This document shows, piece by piece, positions 1 through 9,796 of a DNA stretch of 64,000 nt (within the stretch, counting starts at the first letter, position 1; each line of letters opens with the position of its first letter). The notes below the pieces were generated by a model. That model made no database searches, was not told the origin of the DNA, and saw only the letters and a program-made list of their open reading frames with translations. The DNA comes from Auriscalpium vulgare. Its lineage: Eukaryota; Basidiomycota; Agaricomycetes; Russulales; Auriscalpiaceae. The position numbers and the translations under genes were made by a program. Location of the stretch: the NCBI GenBank assembly GCA_019915015.1, contig JAHBBC010000009.1, forward strand, positions 1,302,001 to 1,366,000, read 5' to 3'.

Positions 1-440
1 GACCACGGGCGTCGACGGTGCCCTCACGCGTCCCAGCGCCGACGAGGGGCGACGGCGTGGCAACGGTCGGAGCGGACCGCGGCACGGTCGCCTGGGGCGC
101 TTCAGGGGCCTCCGCAGCCTCGTCGTCTTCGTTCGCCTCGTCGAGGAACAGGGGCGGGGGTCGCACGGCTTCTTCAAGCGCGTCGTACCGCGCGCGCGCC
201 TCGGGGGAGAACGTCACCCCACGACCACGGGCGTCGTAGTAGGCACACTAGGAAATCGCAAGTCAGAGAGGAAGGCGAGATCAGGAAGAGCAGACGTACC
301 AGGAGCTGGCGCGCTTGCGGGCGCAGCAGCGCGAGTTGGGCCTCGGAGGTGGCGTCACGCGCCATGGGCCCGAGTAAGCCCAGCTGGAGATCCAGCATGG
401 CGCGGGTAGCGGTGGCGTCGGCGACGGTGGCAGCGTCCAT
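1..440 (-). CDS. Partial hypothetical gene, 3' end beyond window
   Basis: Two exons are visible: 300-440 (47 codons from an ATG at 440) and 1-247, separated by a 52-nt intron (248-299, GTACGT donor, CTGAC branch, CCTAG acceptor). Splicing keeps the frame in phase 0 and turns an unconvincing tail into a readable protein that contains AYYDARGRGVTFSPEARARY and an acidic stretch EANEDDEAAEAPEAP. The frame is still open at base 1, so the C-terminus lies outside the window. No domain is recognised. It lies on the same strand as the next three genes and the truncated retroelement, so it may be part of a repeat-rich cluster rather than a conserved host gene. The splice call is fairly firm; the function is unknown. 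Confidence 0.5.
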
Positions 441-929
441 GGGGTGAGGAATCGGGGGAGCGGGAAGGCGAGCGAGCGAGGTGAGGGGAAGAGGGAAGAA
501 GGGCGACGGCGACTTCGCCGCAGGCGCACGAACAATGGTGCGTGCGTGGGAGCGACCGGCCGCGTGGCCCGGCCAGAGCGCTGGTTTTGCCTCCGAGCGC
601 CCACGATGCCGGGTCGATCCGCGATCTGATCAGCAATTGTTGATTTGATCCCGCGACGTACACCGGGCCGCGGCGGGACGACGCGCGCGGCCAAGCCGCG
701 TGGCGACCACGTGCCCCCGTCGCGAGCGAAATCTCTCAAGTCATTGGCGCCCGTCCCTCCCTCGACGCGCGGCCCCTGCACACTGACGTCGCCTAACCAG
801 GCAATGGGTCGCAGATCTAATAGTCCTATTGGGAGGCATTCAACGACGTACATGCAGATGCAAAATGACTACACTAATGCGGGCGCTTTCTTTCCCTCTA
901 CTCCTCGACGCCCCGACAACGCGACAAAG
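441..929. other. Intergenic, no gene seen
   Basis: GC-rich stretch upstream of the partial gene. Open frames here are short, overlap on both strands and show no codon-usage or domain signal. Confidence 0.4.
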
Positions 930-2111
930 CTATAGTATGGCAGGGTCGTCGCGTGGGATGCGCCCCTGCTGGCTGACACGACCCCGATTCGCGCCTCCAC
1001 CTCGGCGACCGCGGTGAACGTTCTGCCACCCCATCGGGACAGCGCGAAACGTCACGATCTCATCCAGAAACATAGTCGGGTTGCTGTGGATGTCGGCCAA
1101 CAATTGAGTGGGGAGGTTCGACACGAGGATCGCGCTTTCTATCGCAGTCCGGGCATGGAGGCTGTCGATCGTGGTAGCCCACTGTAACGAGTCGCGAAGA
1201 AACGCCGCCGCGGCGGCCTCCAGCGACCCATCCGCCGAATCAAAAGCGTCAACGTAGGGACCCCAGCGACCGCGCGCACTCCGATCGTCGGGTCGCGCGA
1301 CTCGAGCGATGGTAGTATAGACCGATTCCACGGTCGCCACCGTCTCGGTAGTGTGGGTGATAAGAGTGTCGGAGAGGGGATGCGCGAGGGTGCGCAGGAG
1401 GTCGGGAAGGGATACGCCAGTGGTCGAGTAGGCCAGGCGATGGACCTCGGACAAGAGGGCCTCCTCCCCGCCATTCAGGCGCTGGAGCGCGGACGCGCAA
1501 GCCTCCATCGCGGAAATAAACTCCGCGTGCACGGTCGCGTCAATGCCCGCGCCGCGACCAGTAGGATGAGCGGCCAGGCAGAGCTCGCCGAGGCTGCGGC
1601 GGTACTGGGGGACGGACGTGCGACCCGATTCGAACGCTGCCCACAGAGCACTCTCGCAAAGGCGGGCGAGCTGCCGAGCATGATCGCGATTGTTGGGAAA
1701 GGTGAAGCCAGCAATTGGGCGAACTGCGAACGTCGGATCGAGTGGAGCGGACGTCGGGGGCGCGATGTCGCTGATGAGAATACCACCCCACTCGGCGAAG
1801 GCAATACGCGACTCGGGGGACACGGTGAACAACGTCTCGAAGATCGGGCCCGCAATCGCCTGCACCAGGCGGAGGACGGATGGCTTCGCGGTATTGAAAA
1901 CTTCGCCCTGGAACAACCCGACACCAGGATGAGCGGCGGTCGCGATAACAATGCGAGGACGTACGTAGAGGGCGGCTACCTTGCGACCCCACTCTTCACG
2001 ATCCGCGACCAGGGTCTCTACGGGGGCGGTCTCCAAGTCAATGGCAGGGGGCGCGAGGAGTAAGCCGACAAGGGCGAGTGCGCGCGATTCAAGGGCAAAG
2101 GTCGACGACAT
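930..2111 (-). CDS. Hypothetical protein, paralog of the gene at 2532-3760
   Basis: Uninterrupted 393-codon frame. The frame opens further upstream, but the ATG at 2111 (protein begins MSSTFALES) is preferred because the paralogous gene starts at the equivalent place and the promoter-like region lies just 5' of it. The protein is mostly helical and Ala/Leu-rich; the tail is basic and Gly/Arg-rich (RGRRGGGANRGR), like a nucleic-acid-binding or nucleocapsid tail. It aligns with the neighbouring gene in several blocks, for example a REEWGRKVAALYVR segment against RERWGQEVLAVIVR, and a GPIFETLFTVSPES segment against the other's MPILENAILLVPEV. No known domain is recognised. It could be an accessory gene of a mobile element or a lineage-specific family; no function is assigned. 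Confidence 0.5.
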   Translation of the reverse strand: MSSTFALESRALALVGLLLAPPAIDLETAPVETLVADREEWGRKVAALYVRPRIVIATAAHPGVGLFQGEVFNTAKPSVLRLVQAIAGPIFETLFTVSPESRIAFAEWGGILISDIAPPTSAPLDPTFAVRPIAGFTFPNNRDHARQLARLCESALWAAFESGRTSVPQYRRSLGELCLAAHPTGRGAGIDATVHAEFISAMEACASALQRLNGGEEALLSEVHRLAYSTTGVSLPDLLRTLAHPLSDTLITHTTETVATVESVYTTIARVARPDDRSARGRWGPYVDAFDSADGSLEAAAAAFLRDSLQWATTIDSLHARTAIESAILVSNLPTQLLADIHSNPTMFLDEIVTFRAVPMGWQNVHRGRRGGGANRGRVSQQGRIPRDDPAIL

Positions 2112-2531
2112 GTCAGACAATGGGTCGCAGGCACCAACAGCCCGCGTTTTGTACGCCGTCGGGCACTTGTCGCGACCCGATGCACCGCGGTTTGACCGGG
2201 GAATGCGCGTCTGGGGATAGGCGCAGATTTCAGTTGGGGGGAGGATGGCCAGTCGCGAGCGACGAGGAGAAAGATAGGGATTTCCTCGGCGACGGGTGAC
2301 CAGCCCGCGCAGGGCACACAAGGAACAAGTGGCCAGAAGTGAGCGGGACAAGACAAAGTCGGAACCGACCACGCGCGACCGAACCCGCGACCCATCAGAA
2401 TACTGTCGGAGACCTCGCGACGCTACGAGTTGCCTACGCAGCGGAACACGATGATCATTGCTATGAGACATTGGGGCCACAGTCCTGTGCGATTCACGGT
2501 GGCCGAAGAGACCATTTACAGAAGGGGTACA
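2112..2531. promoter_or_regulatory. Intergenic region with a motif shared by the two paralogs
   Basis: An identical 18-nt string (TCAGTTGGGGGGAGGATG) lies at 2230-2247, about 119 nt upstream of the gene starting at 2111, and again at 3907-3924, about 147 nt upstream of the gene starting at 3760. This suggests that the duplication included the promoter. No gene is seen in the gap. Confidence 0.35.
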
Positions 2532-3760
2532 CTACTCGCGACTGCTCGCGATGTCGCTATCACTATCGCTGCGATAATCCACTATCGCCCCGACATCGCC
2601 GACCACCACACGTTCCATCACAGCGGCATTACCTCCGACACCCCCGATGTTCACGGGATCGCCCTGCATCTGCTCGTCGGAGTCGAAACCGCCGGCATCG
2701 TCGTCAACCGAGCCGACACCATCACCGTCGGGCAAGGCGGGGAGACCCGACAATACACGATGGCGCACGAAGGTTACCAAGAGGTTGTTCGTGTAAAGGT
2801 CGGGCTCGGTCGGGGCGGCTGGGAAATGGCGCAGAACGTATGCCGCAGTCACTGCGTACTCCAGGAAGAGTCGGGTTGCGTGCTCGAGGGAGAGGCAGGG
2901 GTCGCGAACGATGGCTAACAGGTAGGGAGCGTCGGCCCAGAGGGCTTGCAGATTGGCGACGTTCTCCGTAGCCCCGGCGAGCTCCTCGACGGTCTCGCGG
3001 TACACGGCCTCGAAACGAGCTAAAAGGCGCGCACCCAGTCCGCCGAGGTTGCGACCGTACTGCGTGGGGGGCGAAATGGGCCAAGCGGTCGACTCGCGGG
3101 CGACGTAGTCGGGAAGGAAAGCGGTCCCACCACGCGAGTGGCGAATGGAGAGCGCGGAACATTCCAAGGCCTCTCGGAGGACGTACGCGACCCACGTCTG
3201 GTTGCCCAGGGGACGGTCATCGGGGATGGCGGCATGGAAAATGGCAAGCTCGCGCAAGTACGACGCAACCGAGCACCCGCGTTTGCGAAACACGACCCAA
3301 AAGTTCTCCTCAACCAGCGTCGCAGTCAGCCGGACCTTGGGAGCGTCAAGTAGGTCGACCCGATCAACAACGGAGGTCCACGGGTGCAGCTCGGTCGTAG
3401 GGAGCGGGGCGGGACGAAGAAAGCGCCCCGCCCACGAGCGGAAGCGATCCTCGACCTCGGGTACGAGGAGGATGGCGTTCTCGAGTATCGGCATGAGGAT
3501 GCGCTCGGCGAGGGGGATGATCAGCCTGGGGTCGGAATCGGTGATGGATTCCTACAGCCGATGGGAGCGGACGGTTAGCGCGACAACGGGGCGGGAAAAG
3601 AGGGGAATCGTACGATGACAGCCAACACCTCCTGTCCCCAACGCTCGCGCGACTCGATCGCTTCAGCGGCTGCTGCGAGTGGGAAGTCCGCGCTGGGGGC
3701 CCGACCCAGGTGGTACAGCAAGAGAGTACCGCGACGGTACGTGTGGGGAGACCAGGTCAT
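2532..3760 (-). CDS. Hypothetical protein, paralog of 930-2111, one intron
   Basis: Exon 1 is 3614-3760 (49 codons) and exon 2 is 2532-3551; the 62-nt intron 3552-3613 has donor GTACGA, branch GCTAAC and acceptor CTGTAG. Without splicing, the first frame stops at once and the second lacks its N-terminus. With splicing, the product (388 residues) aligns with the intronless gene at 930-2111 across the join. The start at 3760 (MTWSPHTYRRGTLLL) was chosen by that comparison; an in-frame ATG at 3835 also exists. The C-terminus is acidic and Asp/Ser-rich (SDEQMQGDP, DYRSDSDSD), unlike the basic tail of its paralog. No family is recognised. The tandem arrangement, the same strand and the shared upstream motif point to a local duplication, followed by loss or gain of the intron and a change of tail. 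Confidence 0.55.
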
Positions 3761-4230
3761 GATGGTGTGTGGGGGGGGTTGTGTCGGGAGTTTGGTTGGG
3801 TCGGACGGGCGGTGCGACGCTACCTGACGACTCATCGAGACGGCGCGAGGGAGCCTTTATCAGGAGGAGCCATCCGGGGATTTGCCGACTGAGGACAGTC
3901 GGTAGCTCAGTTGGGGGGAGGATGATGGGACCCGCCGCGCTACAGGCACCGAAACGGGCCGATCGCACCGCTACAGAACGATACACACCCCCGAGACGCC
4001 CATAGGGCGTCGAGGCAACCACACGACCACGATGCGATACTCCGGAGGCAGGGCGACACAGCTGCGATAACAGACGGCGTAGGGGAAGCGTACCATGGAG
4101 GGGGGCGAGACTTAGCGGGGCGCGAGTGCACGGGCCGTGGGAGAGCTGACGAAGCAGCGGTATATAGATGCGATTCATACTCTTGTATAGACACTTTTGG
4201 ACCTTGGGCCTACACCCGAGACTACACCTT
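3761..4230. other. Intergenic between paralog gene and truncated pol
   Basis: Contains the second copy of the shared 18-nt upstream motif (3907-3924). The rest is probably eroded 3' sequence of the truncated retroelement; no coding signal or LTR was recognised. Confidence 0.35.
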
Positions 4231-4881
4231 TCATTCCTGCTTCACAGAGAGCATCGCACGACGCGACACCGCCAGACCAGCCCGACACGATGCCTTAAAC
4301 CAGGAAGCCGTAGCGACATCCGGGTCGCGCCACCTTTGCGGTCCGTGGACCACGTCGAACTGGGCTCTCCTCTCAGCCGTATACCGGCCTTCAGCTTTAA
4401 AGTCCGGGGGCTGGGTCGGCAGTACCGGTATGTCCGCCAGCGGGTCGCCAGCGATATCGCGCACTATCCGGAACTGCTGGGGCAGGTCGGCAAGAACGGG
4501 TTGCACTTTGAGATGTACTGGCTTGTACTTCTTTTTAGTTGCCGCAAAGACGGCCTTCGCTTTCTCGTTCTGTACCAGGGGTTCGGCGCCGAGGGTCTTG
4601 TCCGAACTCGCGTGCGAAGGCAGCTCAGCCGCTGCGAAATAGAATAAAGGATCCGCGGGTATATGGACGACATCGACCGGCGACGTCTTAAACAATCGTG
4701 GGGTATCCCCCGGCAAATCACAGAAAGATAAATAGGTTGCACGTAACTCGTTTGCTCCCGTCGAGGAGTCGAAGGGGACCAGGTTTTCAATCTTAAGCTC
4801 TTCAGTGTCGCCGGGCCGGAACGAGACCACTAGCGCCACCTCCGCCTGATCCACCAACGACCCCTCTAGTTCCGAAAACCC
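4231..4881 (-). pseudogene. pol: Ty3/gypsy pol N-terminal fragment, reached by -1 frameshift
   Basis: An open frame of about 210 codons overlaps the end of the gag-protease frame and continues to a stop at 4231. Read from the slippery site it begins GFSELEGSLVDQAEVAL and includes the linker conserved in Agaricomycete gypsy elements just before reverse transcriptase (KYKPVHLKVQPVLADLPQQF, DPLADIPVLPTQPPDF, GRYTAERRAQF). After that the match ends, and none of the catalytic motifs of reverse transcriptase follow. It is therefore called a truncated pol. There is no convincing methionine start of its own, which agrees with expression by frameshifting. Confidence 0.65.
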
Positions 4882-7800
4882 GCAGCCTTTGTTTCTTGTT
4901 CCACAATCCGCCGCGATCCCCGTTCGATAGTGGGGACGGTCGCTGTCTCCTGAGTATTGGGGTCTGTGATCGTGATGGTCTGACGCTCATCCGGAAAGTT
5001 GCGGACCACGCTGCCCGTCAATACGTCAAACGGCCTCCCCAAGAGGATGTCATATGCCGGTGAGCGAATGACGTGTATCTGAACGTAGAGCGTGATTTCG
5101 CCGAGTTTGAGCGCTACGTTGCGCGCCAAACCCAGCGACTTGTCGACGGACCCGTTTGCCGACAGCATATCTAGCGTGATGGTGGGGTCGTAAGCGAGCC
5201 CTAAAAAGTGGCATGTATCTTCGGACATGGAGATGACCTGCGATCCTGGATCCAGGATCGCCTCTATGTGCGCTTGGTTGTCTACCAACGGTAGTACTGC
5301 CCGTAGCGCCGACGATTCTTTTGCCACGATCAATGGTTCCGACGGCCGCTCGGTCGCGTTGAGGAACTGCGATAAAACCGGGTCCGGCAAGATGAGGGCG
5401 CCGGCGGGCGGCGCCGCCGTCTGGAAGCCCATCGCCTGCATGAACGATGCCGGCATATGCGAAGATATTCCCCGGGCACGGTCCCTCTCGGATTCGCGCT
5501 CACTGCTGCCGTCGTCTAAACCGCACAGGTCGCCGAAGGCTTCGGCGAATTCATCCCGTCCTGCCTGTAGCTCCGTTTGCATCACCGCCACCGGCTCTTG
5601 TGCCGCTCGGGCCGGTGCGGTAGGGATACGCCGAGGGGTGACAGCGTGTCTTATCTGCGCCCGTACTTCTGGGGCCAACAACAGTAACTCCCGTTGCGTC
5701 AGCGTAACTGATGCTCCCATTGCCCGCTCGTAAACCGTGGATGCTATGCCCTCCTCGTGTACCGGCGTGTCCTTGACGTAGGCCGCGGTTGCCTTCTTAT
5801 TCCTTTCTGCGCGCTGTTCCTCCTCCGTGGCCACGTACGTGGCATCCGGTACTAGCGCGAACGGGTGTATAGGCTCCGTGTCTAACTCCGGTTCTTCTTC
5901 GTGCCCCGCGACCGCCTCGCTGGATGGCTTGGCGTTCTCCGGTTCGGCGAATGCGACTTTCTTTGGCTTCGCTGTATACTTGGATGGCGAAATGACCACT
6001 TCTGGGACCATGCGCCTCGTCTTAACCCGCTCTCCGGGTAGGGGACCTATGGGTTTGGCTAGCTCCCCGTTCGCCAAGGCTCGCTCCCTTCTAGCTTTCT
6101 CCTCTGCCCTCTTGTCTCGCAGATTCATCAAGACTTGCACCTCCTGATGTAGTTGTGCGATGCGTTCCTCATCCGTGAGCTGGGGTATCATCTGGATCAT
6201 CCCTGCCACCGGTTGGTCGCGTGCAGGCCTCAGCGGGTAGTCGGTAACCGCGATCGGCCCCGACGTGGCTAACATCATGTTCTCGGTCACCGCATTCCCG
6301 AGTCTCGCTGCGACTTCGGGCCTCAACGCCGCCGGGTTCGCTCGATAGTAATCATCGACAATCTGCTGTAGAGTTCCTTTGCCCCAGGGTATCTCCAGAC
6401 CGCTGGCGAGCGTCACTTGGCCACGGTTGTTTCGGCGAACCTTCCCGTCGGCGATGCTCTCCTGGAGCACCATGCACTCGCGCATGAAGTGGTCCGGCCC
6501 CCCACAGAACGTGCACCGCGCACCGCCTTGTCCTGGCCCTGGGCGCGGCCGATCGTACCCCATGTTGGCCGCCTGCATCGGGCCCGCGGGTCCGCGCGTG
6601 AAGTTCGGTGCACCGTTGCCGTTGCCAGCTAGTGCCTCAGCTCTCCCGGCCTGGTACGCTCTCGCTATCTGTTCGGTCGCCTTCTCCAATAGCGCCCCAA
6701 ACTGTTCGACCTTTACTACCGGTTCGGCGGCCTTTGCTGGCGGCAGCTGGCTCTCCACCGCCGCGGTTACTGACGGCATATCCGTGTGTGAGCGCGGCGT
6801 CGTCGTGGTCCCGTGCAGCAGGTACTCGGCGGCCTCAAAGACCTTCGTTGGATAAGGGTCATCGCGATCATGGTCCGGCTCCTTGTACTGCAACCGCTGT
6901 TCCACCCTGTCCTGCAGCGACCTGGGAAGCCCTCGGAGGAATGCGAAGTCTTGATCCCTCTCCGATACGCGGCCCCTCTTCTTCAAGAATTCGGAGATTG
7001 CGTAGAACTCCCGGTAGTAGTGGCTCAGGTCACCAAGAGAAGTAAGCCCCCCGTTTGCGTACTGGGCCACCAGCCTATCGAGGTCCCCTAGGACGTACTT
7101 CCGTTCACCGTCCGCGCCCGGGTAGAGGGCTATGATCGCCTTCTCGAAATCGGCGAACTTCTTGCCCTTCTCAAACTCCGGACGTATCACCCACTGATCC
7201 GCTGTGAGGACGTCGAGGTAACGGACCGCATGCGCCTTCATCTCTTCATCGTTCGTAATCCCAGCTTGCGTCAACAGGTGCTTGAGTTCGGCGAAGTAAC
7301 GGGGTAGCTCGCGGGGACGGCTCCCATCGAACGTGGGGGCGCGCCTATCACCGCGCGTAGGCATCGGGGTTGTCATCCTGGTGGGTAACGGCTGGTTTAC
7401 GGGGGAACTGGGTGTGTCTGAAAGTGGGGAAGAGGCAGCCGACCCGCTTCGCTGCCGCTCGCCTGATAAACCTCCCTGCGACCCGCGGTTCGGCGAAACT
7501 GGGCTATTTCGCCGTGACCCTGGATTTGATGGTTGCCGTTCCCCGCGCCCATCAATGATGTCGGCGACTTCGGGCTCCGAATCGTCCGCCTCCGCGACTC
7601 GTCGTGAGCGCGGTGTCTCGACTGGGCCAATCCTGAGCCTGGCCGGGCTCTCGCCCATGCGCAACAGTTCCCTATGCAGCATTAGCGACTCTACCCACCC
7701 GTCTTGCTCCGCTGGGCGACCATCTGGCCCGTCGTGTCTTGGCAAGGGAGGGCCCTGACGCGACACTTCGACCTCGTCGACCCCTCCACGGCTTCCCCTG

Positions 7801-7976
7801 CCTGCGTTGGTCGGGTCGAGTGCAGCGTCGTAACCAGCAACGTTCCCGTCTTGTTCCTCGTCTTCGAAGTGGCCTGGCATCTCGGCGAATTGAGCCACGG
7901 CATATGCGTCCGTGCGTGAGGCTCGCAACGGCTGTCGCCTTGTGGGCTCCAACACTACTCTGGCCTTCGGTCCCAT
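4866..7976 (-). CDS. gag: Ty3/gypsy Gag-protease polyprotein
   Basis: A frame of 1,036 codons from an ATG at 7976 (MGPKARVVLEP); an in-frame ATG at 8018 would add 14 residues. In order: a disordered, charged and Ser/Pro-rich N-terminus; a retrotransposon Gag domain (from RAPTFDGSRPRELPRYFAEL to about EAAEYLLHG); a single CCHC zinc knuckle (CTFCGGPDHFMREC); a long linker with charged segments; and a retropepsin-like domain near the C-terminus (IEAILDPGSQVISM, later YDILLGRPFDVL). The protease motif is D-P-G-S rather than D-T/S-G, a variant seen in fungal gypsy elements. The frame closes with TAG at 4866-4868, seven bases past a slippery heptamer, so pol would be made as a frameshift fusion. 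Confidence 0.8.
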   Translation of the reverse strand: MGPKARVVLEPTRRQPLRASRTDAYAVAQFAEMPGHFEDEEQDGNVAGYDAALDPTNAGRGSRGGVDEVEVSRQGPPLPRHDGPDGRPAEQDGWVESLMLHRELLRMGESPARLRIGPVETPRSRRVAEADDSEPEVADIIDGRGERQPSNPGSRRNSPVSPNRGSQGGLSGERQRSGSAASSPLSDTPSSPVNQPLPTRMTTPMPTRGDRRAPTFDGSRPRELPRYFAELKHLLTQAGITNDEEMKAHAVRYLDVLTADQWVIRPEFEKGKKFADFEKAIIALYPGADGERKYVLGDLDRLVAQYANGGLTSLGDLSHYYREFYAISEFLKKRGRVSERDQDFAFLRGLPRSLQDRVEQRLQYKEPDHDRDDPYPTKVFEAAEYLLHGTTTTPRSHTDMPSVTAAVESQLPPAKAAEPVVKVEQFGALLEKATEQIARAYQAGRAEALAGNGNGAPNFTRGPAGPMQAANMGYDRPRPGPGQGGARCTFCGGPDHFMRECMVLQESIADGKVRRNNRGQVTLASGLEIPWGKGTLQQIVDDYYRANPAALRPEVAARLGNAVTENMMLATSGPIAVTDYPLRPARDQPVAGMIQMIPQLTDEERIAQLHQEVQVLMNLRDKRAEEKARRERALANGELAKPIGPLPGERVKTRRMVPEVVISPSKYTAKPKKVAFAEPENAKPSSEAVAGHEEEPELDTEPIHPFALVPDATYVATEEEQRAERNKKATAAYVKDTPVHEEGIASTVYERAMGASVTLTQRELLLLAPEVRAQIRHAVTPRRIPTAPARAAQEPVAVMQTELQAGRDEFAEAFGDLCGLDDGSSERESERDRARGISSHMPASFMQAMGFQTAAPPAGALILPDPVLSQFLNATERPSEPLIVAKESSALRAVLPLVDNQAHIEAILDPGSQVISMSEDTCHFLGLAYDPTITLDMLSANGSVDKSLGLARNVALKLGEITLYVQIHVIRSPAYDILLGRPFDVLTGSVVRNFPDERQTITITDPNTQETATVPTIERGSRRIVEQETKAAGFRN
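4875..4881 (-). promoter_or_regulatory. Candidate -1 programmed frameshift site (G GGT TTT)
   Basis: On the minus strand the gag frame reads GCG GGT TTT CGG AAC TAG. GGGTTTT fits X XXY YYZ exactly in the gag frame, and a -1 slip moves reading into the pol frame as GGG TTT TCG GAA CTA, which stays open. The gag stop follows two codons later. No downstream pseudoknot was worked out. Confidence 0.6.
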
Positions 7977-8018
7977 TGTGAATTTGAGCAGAGAGACCCC
8001 TCGCGGTGGGCTCCACAA

Positions 8019-8855
8019 ATGATGAGTAAACCCCCACTGCAGTCGCTGGAGGGGCCAAGGGTCGGGGTGAGGAGTGCTCTACTGCCTGGGGCGAGAGGAG
8101 AGAGGGTAAGAAGGAGCGTGAGAGCGCGCGACCGCTGGCGAAAACCCCCAACCACAGCGCGCTCTCTATCCTGGGGCGCGCTGCCGCTGCCGTCCTTCTC
8201 CTACCAGCCAGATACCGTCAGTCCCGTCGCAAACGTAATACACATACCGTCAGTCCAGCACCGTGCCGTTGAGTCCCTCAGTCTCCCATTTCGCTCGCCG
8301 TGTTCGCCTAAGCCGTACTGACTTGGTGACTCTTCGCCGAGACTACCGCTTCCCCTGCCGCTGCTATCTTCGCCTTTCCCCTAGTGCATGGTTAGGTCCC
8401 GTCGCCTGGTTCGCCGAACGCTCGCTAGGATCGTATCTCTTGTTTTGAGCTGTGAAGTCTCGGGTGTCGTCTCCCAAGGGTAGATTGCTTTGTCATCACT
8501 CGTACACGTACACTCTATGCTCTATCACCTCTCGATTCCCACGCTACCCTTCGTTCGGCGCCTACGACATCTCCCGCCTCCGGTCACTCTACCCTTCGCG
8601 AGTGGCAACCTTCCCTCAGTTCGCTGCGTTTCGCCGACCTTGGTTCTGTCCCGCCGCGCCCAGGGGAGAGTGTGGTGGTGTGGTTTGAGGTGTGCGGTCC
8701 GGTCTACGTGCCTGTAGCACGCGAGGTCCCATCAGCGGCTTGTACAAAATTTTGAGTCGCTTGTGCCCTCGTTGCTAACGGTCTGTATGTAGATCTTTCC
8801 CCAAAATCTCCGGACACTTCAGTACAAAAGAAAATTAAGCAGTAATAAGCGTACT
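8019..8855. other. Intergenic, probable 5' flank of the truncated gypsy element
   Basis: This should hold the leader and 5' LTR of the minus-strand retroelement if they survive, but no repeat pair, primer-binding site or TG...CA boundary was found by eye. No gene seen. Confidence 0.3.
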
Positions 8856-9306
8856 ATGCATCTTTACCAGGAGGTTGACGTTGAACGTCTGGCGTGGAGG
8901 GAGCACGGCGGACCGGCTGGATGGAAGCAATTGTGAGCCCTTGTCTGCCCCCTCTACATACCGACGGCCGGTATTGACCTGTGCATGCTCCCGGCAGTAT
9001 GGATGAGCAGTACAAGATGTACAAGGCGGAATATGAAATTTGGCGCACGAACCCCCAAGTGATGCAGAAACCCATATTTCACTGCCCTGACTTGTACTGC
9101 CCGTGAGTTCTGTGCACTACCTCAATACTGCGCATCGTGTTGAAGGTTTGCAGGCCAGACGACGGAATATAAACATGGATGTAGGCTGCGTAGAAGAAGA
9201 CTCAGAGGACGAACTTGGTTGACGATGACGATCACTTCCGGCGCCGGCACCATATGGATGATGAGGGAAAGACTGGCCCTCCAAGCATGAGATAGTTGGA
9301 GCGTAG
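8856..9306 (+). pseudogene. Degenerate copy of the gene at 19564-20801, 5' part
   Basis: Starting at MHLYQEVDVERLAW, the translation follows the intact gene at 20092-20326 closely (MHLYQEVEVERLAW there). Both introns are recognisable at the same places: after GWKQ/GWKW, and after the block ending in a CPD...Y segment. After the second intron the frame runs into TAA within a few codons, whereas the intact gene continues into an acidic domain. The upstream coding region is missing. The copy is interrupted at 9306 by the LTR retrotransposon and resumes at 15567. The fragment is called a pseudogene because it lacks its N-terminus, has a premature stop and carries the insertion. Confidence 0.7.
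9302..9306. repeat. Target-site duplication CGTAG (left)
   Basis: CGTAG directly precedes the 5' LTR here and directly follows the 3' LTR at 15562-15566. Five bp is the usual duplication length for Ty3/gypsy integrases. Confidence 0.9.
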
Positions 9307-9589
9307 TGTAAGCTCAGAGCTTACTACGTACCCTTTTTCTTCTCTATCTTTCTCTCTCTGTACGATACCGCTACGACAGTCTCGTTCTTACTTACGCACT
9401 GGCGCGAGCCCGGCAAACGCCGCGCCGCAGCCACGTCACAGTTGTCGTTCGCCTCTCGCTCTCTCCTCACCACGACCACGATTCTTCTCTCCTGTATTCG
9501 CATACATCCTGCTGTCTAGCAACCAGGCTAGGTTCCTTTCTGTGTCGTCTGATCTCCGTCTCAGTGTTTCTGCCTCACGGCAGTCTCCA
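9307..9589 (+). repeat. 5' LTR
   Basis: 283 bp, TG...CA ends. Compared with the 3' LTR it differs at one T/C site (within CACAGTTGTCG) and one G/A site (within CACCACGACCACG), giving 281 identical positions of 283. Confidence 0.95.
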
Positions 9590-9796
9590 CTTTTTTTTTG
9601 AAACCGAACCTCTGCCAAACTGCCGCCCGTCACCCGCCGTCGTTCTGCCATCCAGCTATCGGTCGACATCCCCCCGCTGCACTCCCCGACTCCCTCTGCT
9701 CTATCGTCCATCATCAGCAGTGACCTTTCCGAGCCGTCCCCGGTCCTCGTCTCGCCCGTCCACGAGGCCGATATCGCCGACCTTTCCCCGATCTTC

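Larger units (their letters stand above)
4231..7976 (-). mobile_element. Truncated Ty3/gypsy retroelement (gag-protease plus pol N-terminus)
   Basis: The minus-strand unit contains gag, zinc knuckle, aspartic protease and, after a -1 frameshift site, the first part of pol. Sequence resembling the segment before reverse transcriptase is present (EFRIVRDIAGDPLADIPVLP followed by GRYTAERRAQF), but the frame then diverges and stops at 4231. No reverse transcriptase, RNase H or integrase is seen. LTRs could not be recognised by eye on either side, so the true outer limits are unknown. The element is 3'-truncated and could not move without help. Confidence 0.75.
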
